This document shows, in pieces, positions 28,627 through 38,469 of a stretch of DNA of 64,000 nucleotides. The DNA comes from Arthrobacter sp. MYb214 (GTDB lineage: Bacteria; Actinomycetota; Actinomycetes; Actinomycetales; Micrococcaceae), in assembly GCF_002979865.1 (NCBI RefSeq), contig NZ_PCPZ01000002.1, positions 310,001-374,000 of the forward strand. The letters run 5' to 3'. Positions within the stretch are counted from its first letter, which is position 1. Each line of letters starts with the position of its first letter. A program made the translations under genes and the position numbers. The notes under the pieces were generated by a model that saw only the letters and a program-made list of their open reading frames with translations, was not told the DNA's origin and made no database searches.

Positions 28627-28923
28627 ATGTCTGCCATCAGCCGTGAGGACGTTGTGCATCTGGCACACCTTGCCCACATCGAGATGAGCGACGCAGAGCT
28701 GGACAAAATGACCGGTGAACTCGACGCTATCGTCGGTGCCATCGCGTCCGTCAGCGAAGTCGCCGCCTCCGACGTCCCAGCCACCAGCCACCCGATCCCG
28801 CTGACCAACGTGTTGCGCGAAGATACGGTGGGGCAGACGCTGAGCATTGAAGAAGTTCTGCTCAACGCGCCTGATTCGGACTCGGACCGCTTCAAGGTCC
28901 CGGCTATTCTGGATGGTGAATAA
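28627..28923 (+). CDS. gatC: Asp/Glu-tRNA amidotransferase subunit C
   Basis: 98 residues. This small subunit wraps around and stabilises GatA in the GatCAB complex, which turns Glu-tRNA(Gln) and/or Asp-tRNA(Asn) into the amidated forms. The recognisable start is [21 protein letters not shown], with the late motif LREDTVGQ. First gene of the gatCAB operon; gatA starts 6 nt later. Confidence 0.95.
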   Translation: MSAISREDVVHLAHLAHIEMSDAELDKMTGELDAIVGAIASVSEVAASDVPATSHPIPLTNVLREDTVGQTLSIEEVLLNAPDSDSDRFKVPAILDGE

Positions 28924-28928
28924 TCCAA

Positions 28929-30467
<1,539 letters not shown>

Positions 30468-30472
30468 GCACC

Positions 30473-31981
30473 ATGAGCAACTACACCGATGAACTGGTCG
30501 ACTTCGATACGGCACTGGATCGCTACGACCCGGTCCTGGGCTTCGAGGTCCACGTCGAGCTGAACACCAAGACCAAGATGTTCTCCGACGCGCCGAACGC
30601 TTTCGGCGATGCCCCGAACACCAACGTCACCCCGGTAGACCTGGGCCTGCCCGGCGTGCTGCCGGTGGTCAACAAGACCGCCGTGGAGTACTCCATCCTG
30701 ATCGGCCTGGCACTGAACTGCCAGATCGCGCAGAAGTGCGGCTTCGCCCGCAAGAACTACTTCTACCCGGATACCCCGAAGAACTTCCAGACCTCCCAGT
30801 ACGATGATCCGATTGCCTTCGACGGCTACCTGGACATCGAGCTGGAAGACGGCGAAGTCTTCCGCGTCGAGATCGAACGCGCCCACATGGAAGAAGATGC
30901 CGGCAAGCTGACCCACATGGGTGGCGCTGCCGGGCGCATCCAGGGTGCGGACTACTCGCTGGTTGACTACAACCGTGCTGGTGTTCCGCTGGTGGAGATC
31001 GTGACCAAGCCAATTACGGGTGCCGGCAAGCGCGCTCCCGAGCTGGCCAAAGCCTACGTGGCCGCCGTGCGCGAAATCGTGAAGAACCTGGGCGTTTCGG
31101 ATGCCAAGATGGAACGCGGCAACGTGCGTTGCGATGCCAACGTCTCGCTGATGCCCAAGGGCGCGGAGAAGTTCGGCACCCGTACCGAAACCAAGAACGT
31201 GAACTCCCTGCGCGCGGTGGAGCACGCCGTGCACTTCGAGATCGAGCGCCACGCAGCGGTGCTGGATTCCGGGGCGAAGATCGTCCAGGAAACCCGCCAC
31301 TGGCATGAGGACACCCGTTCGACCACCTCGGGCCGCCCGAAGTCGGATGCCGATGACTACCGCTACTTCCCGGAGCCGGATCTGGTGCCTATCGTCACCA
31401 CTGCCGAATGGGTCGAAGAGCTGCGCGGCCGCCTGCCGGAACCGCCAGCCGAGCGCCGCAAGCGCCTGAAGGCCGAGTGGGGCTACGCGGACAAGGAATT
31501 CCGCGACGTGGTCAACGCCGGTGTGCTCGACGAGATCGAGCAGACCATTGCCGCTGGCGCCAGCGCCGCTGTGGCCCGCAAGTGGTGGATGGGCGAGATC
31601 GCCCGCCTGGCCAAGGCCGCGGACAAGGACATCGCCGATCTGGGCGTGAGCGCTGCGACCATCGTTGAGCTGAACTCGCTGATCGAGGCGAAGAAGATCA
31701 ACGACAAGATCGCCCGCCAGGTGCTGGAATTCGCCATCGCCGGCGAAGGCACCCCAAGCGAAATCGTCGAGAAGCGCAGCTTGGCTGTGGTGAATGACGA
31801 TGATGCCTTGGGCAAGGCCGTGGATGATGCCATGGCTGCCATGCCTGATGTGGTCGAGAAGATCAAGGGCGGCAAGATGCAGGCCATCGGTGCGCTGATG
31901 GGCCCTGTCATGAAGGCCACCCGCGGACAGGCCGACGCCGGCCGCGTGCGCGAAATCGTGATGGAGAAGCTGGGACTCTAG
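30473..31981 (+). CDS. gatB: Asp/Glu-tRNA amidotransferase subunit B
   Basis: 502 residues. It binds the mischarged tRNA and performs the kinase/transamidase step. Markers are GFEVHVELNTKTKMFS, GLPGVLPVVNK, RKNYFYPDTPKNFQ and the C-terminal YqeY-like tail (GKLMG-type end; here KIKGGKMQAIGALMGPVMK). The operon ends at the strong terminator 20 nt downstream. Confidence 0.96.
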   Translation: MSNYTDELVDFDTALDRYDPVLGFEVHVELNTKTKMFSDAPNAFGDAPNTNVTPVDLGLPGVLPVVNKTAVEYSILIGLALNCQIAQKCGFARKNYFYPDTPKNFQTSQYDDPIAFDGYLDIELEDGEVFRVEIERAHMEEDAGKLTHMGGAAGRIQGADYSLVDYNRAGVPLVEIVTKPITGAGKRAPELAKAYVAAVREIVKNLGVSDAKMERGNVRCDANVSLMPKGAEKFGTRTETKNVNSLRAVEHAVHFEIERHAAVLDSGAKIVQETRHWHEDTRSTTSGRPKSDADDYRYFPEPDLVPIVTTAEWVEELRGRLPEPPAERRKRLKAEWGYADKEFRDVVNAGVLDEIEQTIAAGASAAVARKWWMGEIARLAKAADKDIADLGVSAATIVELNSLIEAKKINDKIARQVLEFAIAGEGTPSEIVEKRSLAVVNDDDALGKAVDDAMAAMPDVVEKIKGGKMQAIGALMGPVMKATRGQADAGRVREIVMEKLGL

Positions 31982-32001
31982 TCCCCGGACTCCAGCCCTG
32001 G

Positions 32002-32048
32002 CGCCAGCCTCGGACTTCCAAGCGTGAAGTCCGAGGCTGGCGTTTTTT
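32002..32048 (+). terminator. Rho-independent terminator of gatCAB
   Basis: Perfect 16-bp stem (32002-32017 with 32027-32042), 9-nt loop, then TTTTTT at 32043-32048. The strongest terminator in the window. Confidence 0.93.
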
Positions 32049-32112
32049 AACAAGCATTACACGCAAGCGGTCTTGATGGCACAAGTTTTTATGAGTCGTT
32101 TTTATATTCAGT

Positions 32113-32118
32113 TATCAT
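32113..32118 (+). promoter_or_regulatory. -10 element, leaderless start of lipoprotein gene
   Basis: TATCAT, 6 nt, ATG 32125; no Shine-Dalgarno; surroundings clearly AT-rich. Confidence 0.5.
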
Positions 32119-32124
32119 CTGAAC

Positions 32125-33057
32125 ATGGTCAATGCATCTCGTGGAGCAAGAATTTTCAGCACGGTGGCCGCGGTTGGGCTGCTGCTCACTGGGTGCAGCG
32201 AACCAGAGCCGGACCTGGAATCCTCAACGCCAACGGTAGTTCCTTCGCCGAGCAAGGAAGAACCTGGGATCGAATCCCTGCGAGATGCGGATCTTGGAAA
32301 CGCAACCTGGATGGATCCGATGGCGCTCGATGGCAAACCCTCGAAGATCCGTCTTGAGAATTCGAAAGCCAGCGATGAATTCAACAGCTATGAGCTGGGC
32401 AAGATCGTCTACGCGGATCTGGATGGCGACGGCGTAGACGATGCCGTCGCATCGTTCATCAGCACGTCCGGCAATGCCTATTGGGAGCACTTCGTTGCCT
32501 GGGTTGCGACGGAGGAGGGGCCAGTCCAGGTTCCCGGCGAGATCGCTTATTCGCATAATTGCGGATCCACCGTTGCGAGCGTGGTGCCAGCCACGCAGGG
32601 CGTCAAGGTCACTGAGTACCTGCGCAGCGATTTCCAGAATACTGCCTGCGCGGAAAATGGCCCGCTGGAACAGGTTCGAACGGTAGGCGTAAAACAGTAT
32701 TCCGGCGATGACCAGTACTACCTCGTGCGCACGGACGGTCTTGGAGGCGACGGTGGATACTGCCACCCGGAGGCAAATGGCGACACCATTTCCGTGTCGA
32801 TCCCCGTCTATTCTGCCCCGAACGCCAAGAGCGAGATGCCTCTGGACGATCAAGAAATGATGGGCTACCTGGCCGGACCGGAAGCCATGGAAAAGGTCAC
32901 CGACGACGGGCAGTGGATGCTGGGCACGGTGCTGATCAGGGATGGGCAAGCGGTGTCGGGCATGCAGACGCGCTGCGCGTGGATGCCGACGATGAAAAAC
33001 CCGCTGCATACCGACGGGGAAGCGGTGCTGGGTGAAAACGGCCAGCCGGCTGGATAG
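32125..33057 (+). CDS. Secreted lipoprotein with EF-hand-like DxDxDG motif
   Basis: 310 residues. The lipoprotein signal ends at Cys24 (LLTGC). A Ser/Pro/Glu-rich linker comes next, then a globular part with YADLDGDGVDDAVASF, a calcium-binding loop of the kind seen in FG-GAP/dockerin-like proteins, and several Cys (HNCGST, TACAEN, GYCHPE, TRCAW) likely disulfide-bonded outside. I do not recognise a named family. Confidence 0.7.
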   Translation: MVNASRGARIFSTVAAVGLLLTGCSEPEPDLESSTPTVVPSPSKEEPGIESLRDADLGNATWMDPMALDGKPSKIRLENSKASDEFNSYELGKIVYADLDGDGVDDAVASFISTSGNAYWEHFVAWVATEEGPVQVPGEIAYSHNCGSTVASVVPATQGVKVTEYLRSDFQNTACAENGPLEQVRTVGVKQYSGDDQYYLVRTDGLGGDGGYCHPEANGDTISVSIPVYSAPNAKSEMPLDDQEMMGYLAGPEAMEKVTDDGQWMLGTVLIRDGQAVSGMQTRCAWMPTMKNPLHTDGEAVLGENGQPAG

Positions 33058-33108
33058 GGCGAAGTGGAACCTGCCTGGAATTGCACCTTCCGGCTTCCGG
33101 CATCGAGG

Positions 33109-33114
33109 CATACT
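33109..33114 (+). promoter_or_regulatory. -10 element, leaderless start of GrpB gene
   Basis: CATACT, 6 nt, ATG 33121. Confidence 0.4.
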
Positions 33115-33120
33115 GGATAG

Positions 33121-33663
33121 ATGAATAGCGAATGGTTTGATAAGCCCGGTGGTGAACCTGTCCAGCTTGTCGAGCATGATCCGTCGTGGGCCGTCCAGGC
33201 CGCTGATTGGATGCTGCGCATCCAGGACGCCATTGGTCCTGCCGCGGCATCTGCAGAGCATATCGGGTCGACAGCAGTTCCGGGCCTCATCGCCAAACCA
33301 GTTCTCGACCTCCAAATAGCTGTTCCGGATATTTCAGAAGAGTCCGCGTACCGCAGCGGCCTCGAAGCGCTGGGGCTTGTGCTGCGGCAACGGGAGACCG
33401 GCCATCTCTTCTTTCGTCCGCCCGCGGGAGAGCCCCGAACAGTGCATGTTCACGTGTGCCAACTCGGTTCGGTCTGGGAACGCGAGCATCTGGTGTTCCG
33501 CGATCGACTGAGGGAAGACGCCAATGTTGCTACCGCATATGCCGAGCTGAAACAGGACTTGGCCACGAGGGTCGGGGATGACAGGATCGCTTATGCGCGA
33601 GGCAAGGCGCAATTCATCAAGGACGTTGTCGACGGAAAGCCGCTGCATGGCCGGTCGGCGTGA
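33121..33663 (+). CDS. GrpB-family (UPF0157) nucleotidyltransferase-like protein
   Basis: 180 residues with the family core VQLVEHDPSWAVQA, AEHIGSTAVPGLIAKPVLDLQIAV and the late KAQFIKDVV. GrpB proteins have a nucleotidyltransferase-like fold; their reaction is not settled. Its last 47 bases overlap the end of the convergent regulator gene. Confidence 0.88.
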   Translation: MNSEWFDKPGGEPVQLVEHDPSWAVQAADWMLRIQDAIGPAAASAEHIGSTAVPGLIAKPVLDLQIAVPDISEESAYRSGLEALGLVLRQRETGHLFFRPPAGEPRTVHVHVCQLGSVWEREHLVFRDRLREDANVATAYAELKQDLATRVGDDRIAYARGKAQFIKDVVDGKPLHGRSA

Positions 33664-34564
33664 TCCCCAATCGCGACGAGAAATGCTTGCGCAGCAGATC
33701 ATCAGAAGCAAAGCCAACCTGACGGGCAACGGCGCCAACCGACAGGTCGCTTTGTTCCAGTAGGCGTTGGGCCTCGCTGATTCGAAGATCATTGAGCCAT
33801 GCAATAGGTGTTGTCCCGACCGCGTCTGAGAACCACCGGTGAAAAGTCCGTGGTGACATTGCGCAGACCGCTGCTAGTTCTTGGACGTTCCAATGCCGTT
33901 GAAGATCTTGGCTGACTGCCAGATGCAGTTGTTCAACTGACGGCGATGAATTCCCAGGGATGCTGGTATCCGCGTATTGCGCTTGGGTTCCCGGTCTGAA
34001 AACAGGGGTGACCATGGCCTTCGCGATAGTTTCTGCAGCGCTGGTTCCCCAGTCTAGACGTACTAGATGGAGTAATAGATCAACTCCTGCGGTGACTCCA
34101 GCCGAAGTCCATACTTTGTCCTCGCCACAATACAAATCCCTCGACTTGACGTTGACCTCTGGATAACGCCTTGCAAGTTCATTGGCAAAACGCCAGTGAG
34201 TCGTCGCGCTTCGCCCATCGAGCAGTCCTGCAGCGGCGAGTGTGAATGCGCCGGTACACAACGAGGCGACAAGGACCCCGGCGGAAGCAGCTCGTGCAAC
34301 TGCTGCCACTTCCTGCGGGTGAGGTTCTGCGAGCGGATTCTCGCTTCCTGGAACCACCATCATGTCGAGTTGCTCCACCGAAGCAAGCGGATGTGTGCGC
34401 CGTATTGAGCGAACCGGGTCAAGAGCGGTGACCGTGGTTGCTGCGAGGATTCGAACTGCGGGCCGGGGGAGACCACGGTCGGTTCGGTCGTCGTACACCT
34501 CGCGTGCAACTTCGATATCAAATGCTCGACGGCCCGGCCCAACTAGAATCCCCACGATGGTCAT
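33617..34564 (-). CDS. GlxA-type transcriptional regulator (DJ-1/PfpI + AraC HTH)
   Basis: 315 residues. The N-terminal DJ-1/PfpI-like domain (about 1-180; SLCTGAFTLAAAGLLDGRSATTHW, with Cys in the nucleophile-elbow position) is followed by an AraC-type double helix-turn-helix (about 215-310; MSPRTFHRWFSDAVGTTPIAWL and AVARQVGFASDDLLRKHF). Regulators of this kind are often divergent from an isochorismatase-like gene, as here, and probably control it. TAAGAT -10 lies 6 nt before ATG 34564. Confidence 0.9.
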   Translation of the reverse strand: MTIVGILVGPGRRAFDIEVAREVYDDRTDRGLPRPAVRILAATTVTALDPVRSIRRTHPLASVEQLDMMVVPGSENPLAEPHPQEVAAVARAASAGVLVASLCTGAFTLAAAGLLDGRSATTHWRFANELARRYPEVNVKSRDLYCGEDKVWTSAGVTAGVDLLLHLVRLDWGTSAAETIAKAMVTPVFRPGTQAQYADTSIPGNSSPSVEQLHLAVSQDLQRHWNVQELAAVCAMSPRTFHRWFSDAVGTTPIAWLNDLRISEAQRLLEQSDLSVGAVARQVGFASDDLLRKHFSSRLGITPTGHAAAFRRQRP

Positions 34565-34570
34565 GGCGCA

Positions 34571-34576
34571 ATCTTA
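34571..34576 (-). promoter_or_regulatory. -10 element, leaderless start of GlxA-type regulator
   Basis: TAAGAT on the minus strand, 6 nt, then ATG 34564. Confidence 0.5.
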
Positions 34577-34634
34577 TCGAACCATGTCATTTATGCCACT
34601 GGTTGGGTTCCTCGATCCCTGATGAAGTAGAAGC

Positions 34635-35210
34635 ATGATGACAAGTACAAAGACCGCATTGATCGTGGTTGACATGCAGCAGGGTTTCTACGACACCTCA
34701 TGGGGCCCGACAACCAACTACCCGCAATGCGAGAACAACGTTGATCGGCTTCTCTTGGAGTGGTCCCAAAAGAACATGCCGATAGTGATCGTCAGGCACG
34801 ATAGCCGAAATTCGGACTCGCCCTTGTTCGTGGAAAGTCCCGGCAATAATCTTCACGAATCGGTGCAAGCGGTCACCCCTGATCTGTTCGTAACCAAGTC
34901 AGTGAACTCATCATTTTATGGCTCCCCGGATTTGGGCCAGTGGCTGAGGTCCAATCAGATCAAAAAGATCGTGGTTTGCGGAATCCAAACCAACTTGTGT
35001 GTAGAAACCACCGCCCGGATGGGCGGAAATCTGGGATTTGACGTCATTGTGCCTCTCGATGCCACACGAACTTTTGATCTGGCAGGACCTGACGGCACGG
35101 TAATACCGGCAGCCACTCTGATGCAGGTTACGGCGACCAATCTTCACGGAGACGGCTTTGCGCTGGTGGTTTCGACGCAAGAGATTCTGGATTCATTGAA
35201 AGCGGCCTGA
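34635..35210 (+). CDS. Isochorismatase-family cysteine hydrolase
   Basis: 191 residues. The catalytic triad of the family is visible: Asp in LIVVDMQQGFYD, Lys in FVTKSVNSSFYG and Cys in VCGIQTNLCVETTARMG. These enzymes hydrolyse amides such as nicotinamide or N-carbamoyl compounds; the substrate here is unknown. It is divergent from the GlxA-type regulator, which probably responds to its substrate. Confidence 0.9.
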   Translation: MMTSTKTALIVVDMQQGFYDTSWGPTTNYPQCENNVDRLLLEWSQKNMPIVIVRHDSRNSDSPLFVESPGNNLHESVQAVTPDLFVTKSVNSSFYGSPDLGQWLRSNQIKKIVVCGIQTNLCVETTARMGGNLGFDVIVPLDATRTFDLAGPDGTVIPAATLMQVTATNLHGDGFALVVSTQEILDSLKAA

Positions 35211-35287
35211 CATGGAAGCAGATATTCGGCCGGGTGCTGTCGCCACCGGATTCATGTTTACGCTGACTGGATCCGGCATGTCTTCTA

Positions 35288-35293
35288 TAGGCT
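35288..35293 (+). promoter_or_regulatory. -10 element, leaderless start of GNAT gene
   Basis: TAGGCT, 6 nt, ATG 35300; no Shine-Dalgarno. Confidence 0.5.
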
Positions 35294-35299
35294 GGCCCC

Positions 35300-35839
35300 A
35301 TGAATATCTCGTTCACAGCAATGGTACCGGAAGACAGCAGTGCCATCGCCGCTTTTCTATCAAGCAACAGCTTCCCATTCCATGTCCGTCGGAACTGGAC
35401 AGAGCCGGAGCTGAGACGACTAGTCGATAGCGGAAGATATTGGAACAGCGAGCGCCAAGGATTCTGGATTATTGGCGAGGGAGAATGCTTGGGAATGGCA
35501 GTACTCGAAGATCTGGAAGACGACACTCCCATGCTTCACCTGCGCTTGGCGGAAAAGCACCGGGGATCAGGCCTGGGTACCCTCGTACTGAGGGAATTGA
35601 CCGCCAAGGTGTTCACTGATTTCCCCGGCACCTTGCGCTTCGAAGGCCAAACCAGGGAAGACAACATCGCGATGCGCAAGACTTTTCTTCGCGCCGGATT
35701 CCTCAAGGAGGCGCATTACCGGATGGCGTGGCCCACCGGCGACGGGCGCCATCTCGCCTCGGTTGCCTACGCGATCCTGCGCCAGGATTGGGAATCCGGG
35801 ACCGCTACCCGCTTCGATTGGGAAGATCTGGACCTGTGA
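35300..35839 (+). CDS. GNAT-family N-acetyltransferase
   Basis: 179 residues. GNAT core with LHLRLAEKHRGSGLGTLVLREL (acetyl-CoA loop) and a late EDNIAMRKTFLRAGFLKEAHYRMAW typical of the RimJ-like branch. Substrate unknown. Confidence 0.82.
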   Translation: MNISFTAMVPEDSSAIAAFLSSNSFPFHVRRNWTEPELRRLVDSGRYWNSERQGFWIIGEGECLGMAVLEDLEDDTPMLHLRLAEKHRGSGLGTLVLRELTAKVFTDFPGTLRFEGQTREDNIAMRKTFLRAGFLKEAHYRMAWPTGDGRHLASVAYAILRQDWESGTATRFDWEDLDL

Positions 35840-35861
35840 GCGGCGCGCGGTCCTGCGGCAT

Positions 35862-35920
35862 TTGATTTGGCGCCTCTGGCAACTGCGCACTGATCCTGCT
35901 AGGGTTTCACACCAAATCAA
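35862..35920. promoter_or_regulatory. Promoter flanked by a 9-bp inverted repeat
   Basis: TTGATTTGG (35862-35870) and CCAAATCAA (35912-35920) are perfect complements 41 nt apart. Between them lies an extended -10, TGCTAGGGT (35897-35905). The predicted start point is near 35912. A further hairpin, CTACCGC-TGA-GCGGTAG (35921-35937), follows in the leader. Confidence 0.45.
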
Positions 35921-35958
35921 CTACCGCTGAGCGGTAGAAGGCTTCTAGGAGGGCAGTC

Positions 35959-36132
35959 ATGGCTGCATGGCCCAGAATCGCGGCGCTGGCCATGCTGCTG
36001 GCCGCCATGGTGGCATTGATGGCATTCCAGTGGCTTCCAGCTCTCTTGTTCTTGCCTGCTGCAGGAGCCTTGCTCGTTTGGGACGGCTCTGCGCGCGGAC
36101 GCTCTTCAGGCCCCGGGAAAGGCCATGGGTAG
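35959..36132 (+). CDS. Small membrane protein, 57 residues
   Basis: Starts at ATG 35959 with a strong AGGAGGG 6 nt upstream, and follows a plausible promoter and leader hairpin. The product has two hydrophobic stretches (about 6-24 and 26-42) separated by QWLP, and a short Ser/Gly/Arg tail (about 43-57), so it is probably a hairpin-like two-helix membrane protein. No family recognised. The regulatory elements make it a likely real gene despite its size. Confidence 0.65.
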   Translation: MAAWPRIAALAMLLAAMVALMAFQWLPALLFLPAAGALLVWDGSARGRSSGPGKGHG

Positions 36133-36158
36133 GCCAGCTGTGACCTGCCGGATGCCTT

Positions 36159-36632
36159 TCACGACGCGTCCTTGGCCAAGTGATCCCGGGTGATTTCCAG
36201 ATGCCCCAAGTGCTGGCAGAGCTCTTCGAGCACATGCAGCAGCACGCCCTGGCAGGTGGACATCCAGTATTCGCCCTCCCTGCCTGGCGGGGCCGCAACG
36301 GGAGCATCATTCATGCCCGTGAGCGCCAGGTCGTTGGCGAACGCCTTCCTGGCCTCATGCGCCAGTTGCAGGGCAGCCTCCTTGTCCATCACCGCGGTGA
36401 ACTCGGCGGCCCGATCGCGGGGGACCTCGAGGCCGAGATTGACCGTGGAAGACCAGCGGCGCATCATCCCGCAGCAATGCAGCACCAGCTGCACCGGCGA
36501 ATTGCTGCCGTGAACTGGCAGGACGCTATTGGCTTGTTCCTGCGGAATGCTCGCCAAGGCTTCGGTAAGCTGGTCGAATTTCTCTAGCAGGAGCGTGGCG
36601 AGGATCTGCTCGCCGGGTGCAGGGGAGTCCAT
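36159..36632 (-). CDS. DinB/DUF664-like metalloprotein
   Basis: 157 residues of mostly helical sequence with the spaced His set of DinB-like four-helix proteins: VLHCCGMMRRWSS early and CQHLGHLEITRDHL at the end. Relatives include mycothiol-dependent enzymes in actinobacteria; the function here is unknown. TAGAAT -10 is 6 nt before ATG 36632. It is divergent from the kinase gene at 36696 across a 63-nt gap. Confidence 0.75.
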   Translation of the reverse strand: MDSPAPGEQILATLLLEKFDQLTEALASIPQEQANSVLPVHGSNSPVQLVLHCCGMMRRWSSTVNLGLEVPRDRAAEFTAVMDKEAALQLAHEARKAFANDLALTGMNDAPVAAPPGREGEYWMSTCQGVLLHVLEELCQHLGHLEITRDHLAKDAS

Positions 36633-36638
36633 GCACCG

Positions 36639-36644
36639 ATTCTA
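36639..36644 (-). promoter_or_regulatory. -10 element, leaderless start of DinB-like gene
   Basis: TAGAAT on the minus strand, 6 nt, then ATG 36632. Confidence 0.55.
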
Positions 36645-36683
36645 GAACGATTCGCGCGGCAGCGTGAGCCATGCGGGGTGCAC

Positions 36684-36689
36684 TAGCAT
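36684..36689 (+). promoter_or_regulatory. -10 element, leaderless start of APH-like gene
   Basis: TAGCAT, 6 nt, ATG 36696. Confidence 0.5.
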
Positions 36690-36695
36690 TGAGCA

Positions 36696-37631
36696 ATGAC
36701 TTCTTCTGTCTCCACGGATAAGGGAATGCCGCCAGCCGAAGTTGAAATTGACGCGGAGCTGGTCAGGCACCTGCTGGTTAGCCAGGCGCCGAACTGGGCG
36801 AACCAGGACATTGCCTATCTGGCTACCGGGTGGGATAACGAGGTGTACCGGCTGGGTGCTGAGCTGGTGGTGCGCCTGCCGCGCCGGGAACTAGGCGAGG
36901 CCATTGGACTCAAGGAACGGCGTTGGCTGCCGCAATTGGCCGCCGAGACCGGACTGCCCATCGCCATGCCGGTCTTCGTTGGCCGGCCCGCGCCGCAGTA
37001 CCCCTTCACGTTCTCCATCTGCCCCTATGTCCCGGGCCGCAGCGCAGCGACGGTGGACCGCCGCAGGCGCGATGGCTACGCCGGAGAATTCGCGCAGTAC
37101 TTGTACCGGCTGCACCAGCCTGCCGGAGCGTCCGGACCGCACAGTGAATTCCGCGGGGTGCCGCTGGCCGCGCTCGACAAGAAAACCCGCAAGCAGATTT
37201 CGGCGCTGGACCCTACATTGCACGAACCGGCCCTTGCACTTTGGGAAGACGCAGTGGCCGCGGCACCGCATGAAGGCGCACCGCTTTGGTTGCATGGTGA
37301 TCCGCATCCGCACAACACGATTGTCAACGACTCAGCCAACGACGATGCCACGGTTTCGTTGGTTGATTTCGGAGATCTCTGCATTGGTGATCCAGCCAGC
37401 GACCTTGGCATGTTCTGGATGCATTTCAGCCCTGCAGCAATTTCGGAGGCATTCGACCAGTACGGGGCAGAACCCCGAAGCTCGTTATGGCGACGTAGTC
37501 GAGGCTGGGGTCTGAGATATGCAATGTTGACCGCAGACCTCGGCCCTGATGATCTTTTGGGCGTCATTGGCCGTGAAACATTGGGAATCCTGCTTACCGA
37601 TTCCGAATCAGCGGCGATTGCCGGTAATTGA
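36696..37631 (+). CDS. Aminoglycoside-phosphotransferase-family kinase
   Basis: 311 residues with the APH fold: TGWDNEVYRLGAELVVRLPRR (nucleotide loop and Lys/Arg strand), catalytic loop LWLHGDPHPHNTIV (HGD...N) and the metal motif LVDFGDLCIGDPASDLG. It phosphorylates a hydroxyl on a small molecule. Chromosomal members often do not confer antibiotic resistance, so I do not assign a drug substrate. Confidence 0.85.
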   Translation: MTSSVSTDKGMPPAEVEIDAELVRHLLVSQAPNWANQDIAYLATGWDNEVYRLGAELVVRLPRRELGEAIGLKERRWLPQLAAETGLPIAMPVFVGRPAPQYPFTFSICPYVPGRSAATVDRRRRDGYAGEFAQYLYRLHQPAGASGPHSEFRGVPLAALDKKTRKQISALDPTLHEPALALWEDAVAAAPHEGAPLWLHGDPHPHNTIVNDSANDDATVSLVDFGDLCIGDPASDLGMFWMHFSPAAISEAFDQYGAEPRSSLWRRSRGWGLRYAMLTADLGPDDLLGVIGRETLGILLTDSESAAIAGN

Positions 37632-37805
37632 ACGATGGGCGGGTCCGTAACACAATGCGCCATGGGAATGAGCTTCGAATACCTTTTAGGTGGTCAGCTG
37701 GGCTTTCAGCCTATTTTCTCTACTCTAAGATTCCATCACTGTTGTCTAGATGATTTGCGGGTGAAGAGTTACGGAAGCGCGTCGAACTGAGAGATGTTGC
37801 CCAGG

Positions 37806-38469
37806 TCAATATTCATTTGAGGGTACGGTATCTGAAGGGTTGATGGGGTAAGCATCAAGAAGAGGATCCTGGAGGATCTTTTGCGCGGTCCGTCGCTCGC
37901 ATCCGACTACGAGACTTCTCGCGTAGATGTCCTGACCGACGAACCAGCGAAGATTCGAGGGCCACCAGTACATCGGCACACGCTCCGTTGATGTCGTGGA
38001 CAAGAGGGAAGCTCCGCGCTGATCCGTCAATTTTCCGGAGTAGAGCAGCATTTCGCTTTGATACGGAGAAAACATCGTGGTCTGTTCATGAAATCCATGG
38101 CATACCCGGCCCAGGAAGCGAAAGAGTGGGTGCTCGGATCTGGATCGAGGGTTTTGGTCAGTTGCCTTGCAAGACTGGCGGGTGGATTTCCCCTGTCGGG
38201 TACCCGCCAGTAACCCTCCGGTTACTTGGCGTCTTTTTTCACTGCGAGCTCGGGCCACTGGATCCATGCCCGAGGCTGACTCCGTTCCTGCCCATGACAT
38301 CCGTCCGGAGGATAGTTGAACCGTCTCGAAGTTCGACCGGATTGAGGACCAGCACATACGATTCGTAACCAGAGGGAATCACTGAGGTCACTGTGTTTCC
38401 CGTTTAGTCCAGCAGCCTGGCGACAGCTTCTGCTGGATGCATATCGGCTTCATAGCGCGAGGTATGCAT
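37806..38469 (-). pseudogene. Decayed conserved actinobacterial hypothetical gene
   Basis: Read on the minus strand from ATG 38469, the frame gives MHTSRYEADMHPAEA..., meets TAA at 38404-38406 and continues sensibly in the same frame (VTSVIPSGYESYVLVLNPV). The coherent sequence then shifts frame near 38270 (IQWPELAVKKDAK, stop at 38222-38224), again before SLARQLTKTLD, and again into MYWWPSNLRWFVGQDIYARSLVV, ending at 37806. The order of motifs (PxGYExYxxVLxP, QWPE, WWPxxxxWFV, LLDAYPI) matches, from memory, a common uncharacterised actinobacterial protein of about 200 residues. At least one stop and two or three frameshifts make it a pseudogene. Confidence 0.7.

Noticed and set aside
35921-35937. 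Riboswitch in the leader of the small membrane protein
   Set aside because: Only one simple 7-bp hairpin is visible and no known riboswitch core.
36696-37631. Antibiotic-resistance aminoglycoside phosphotransferase
   Set aside because: Only the broad APH kinase fold can be supported; the motifs do not identify a drug substrate.
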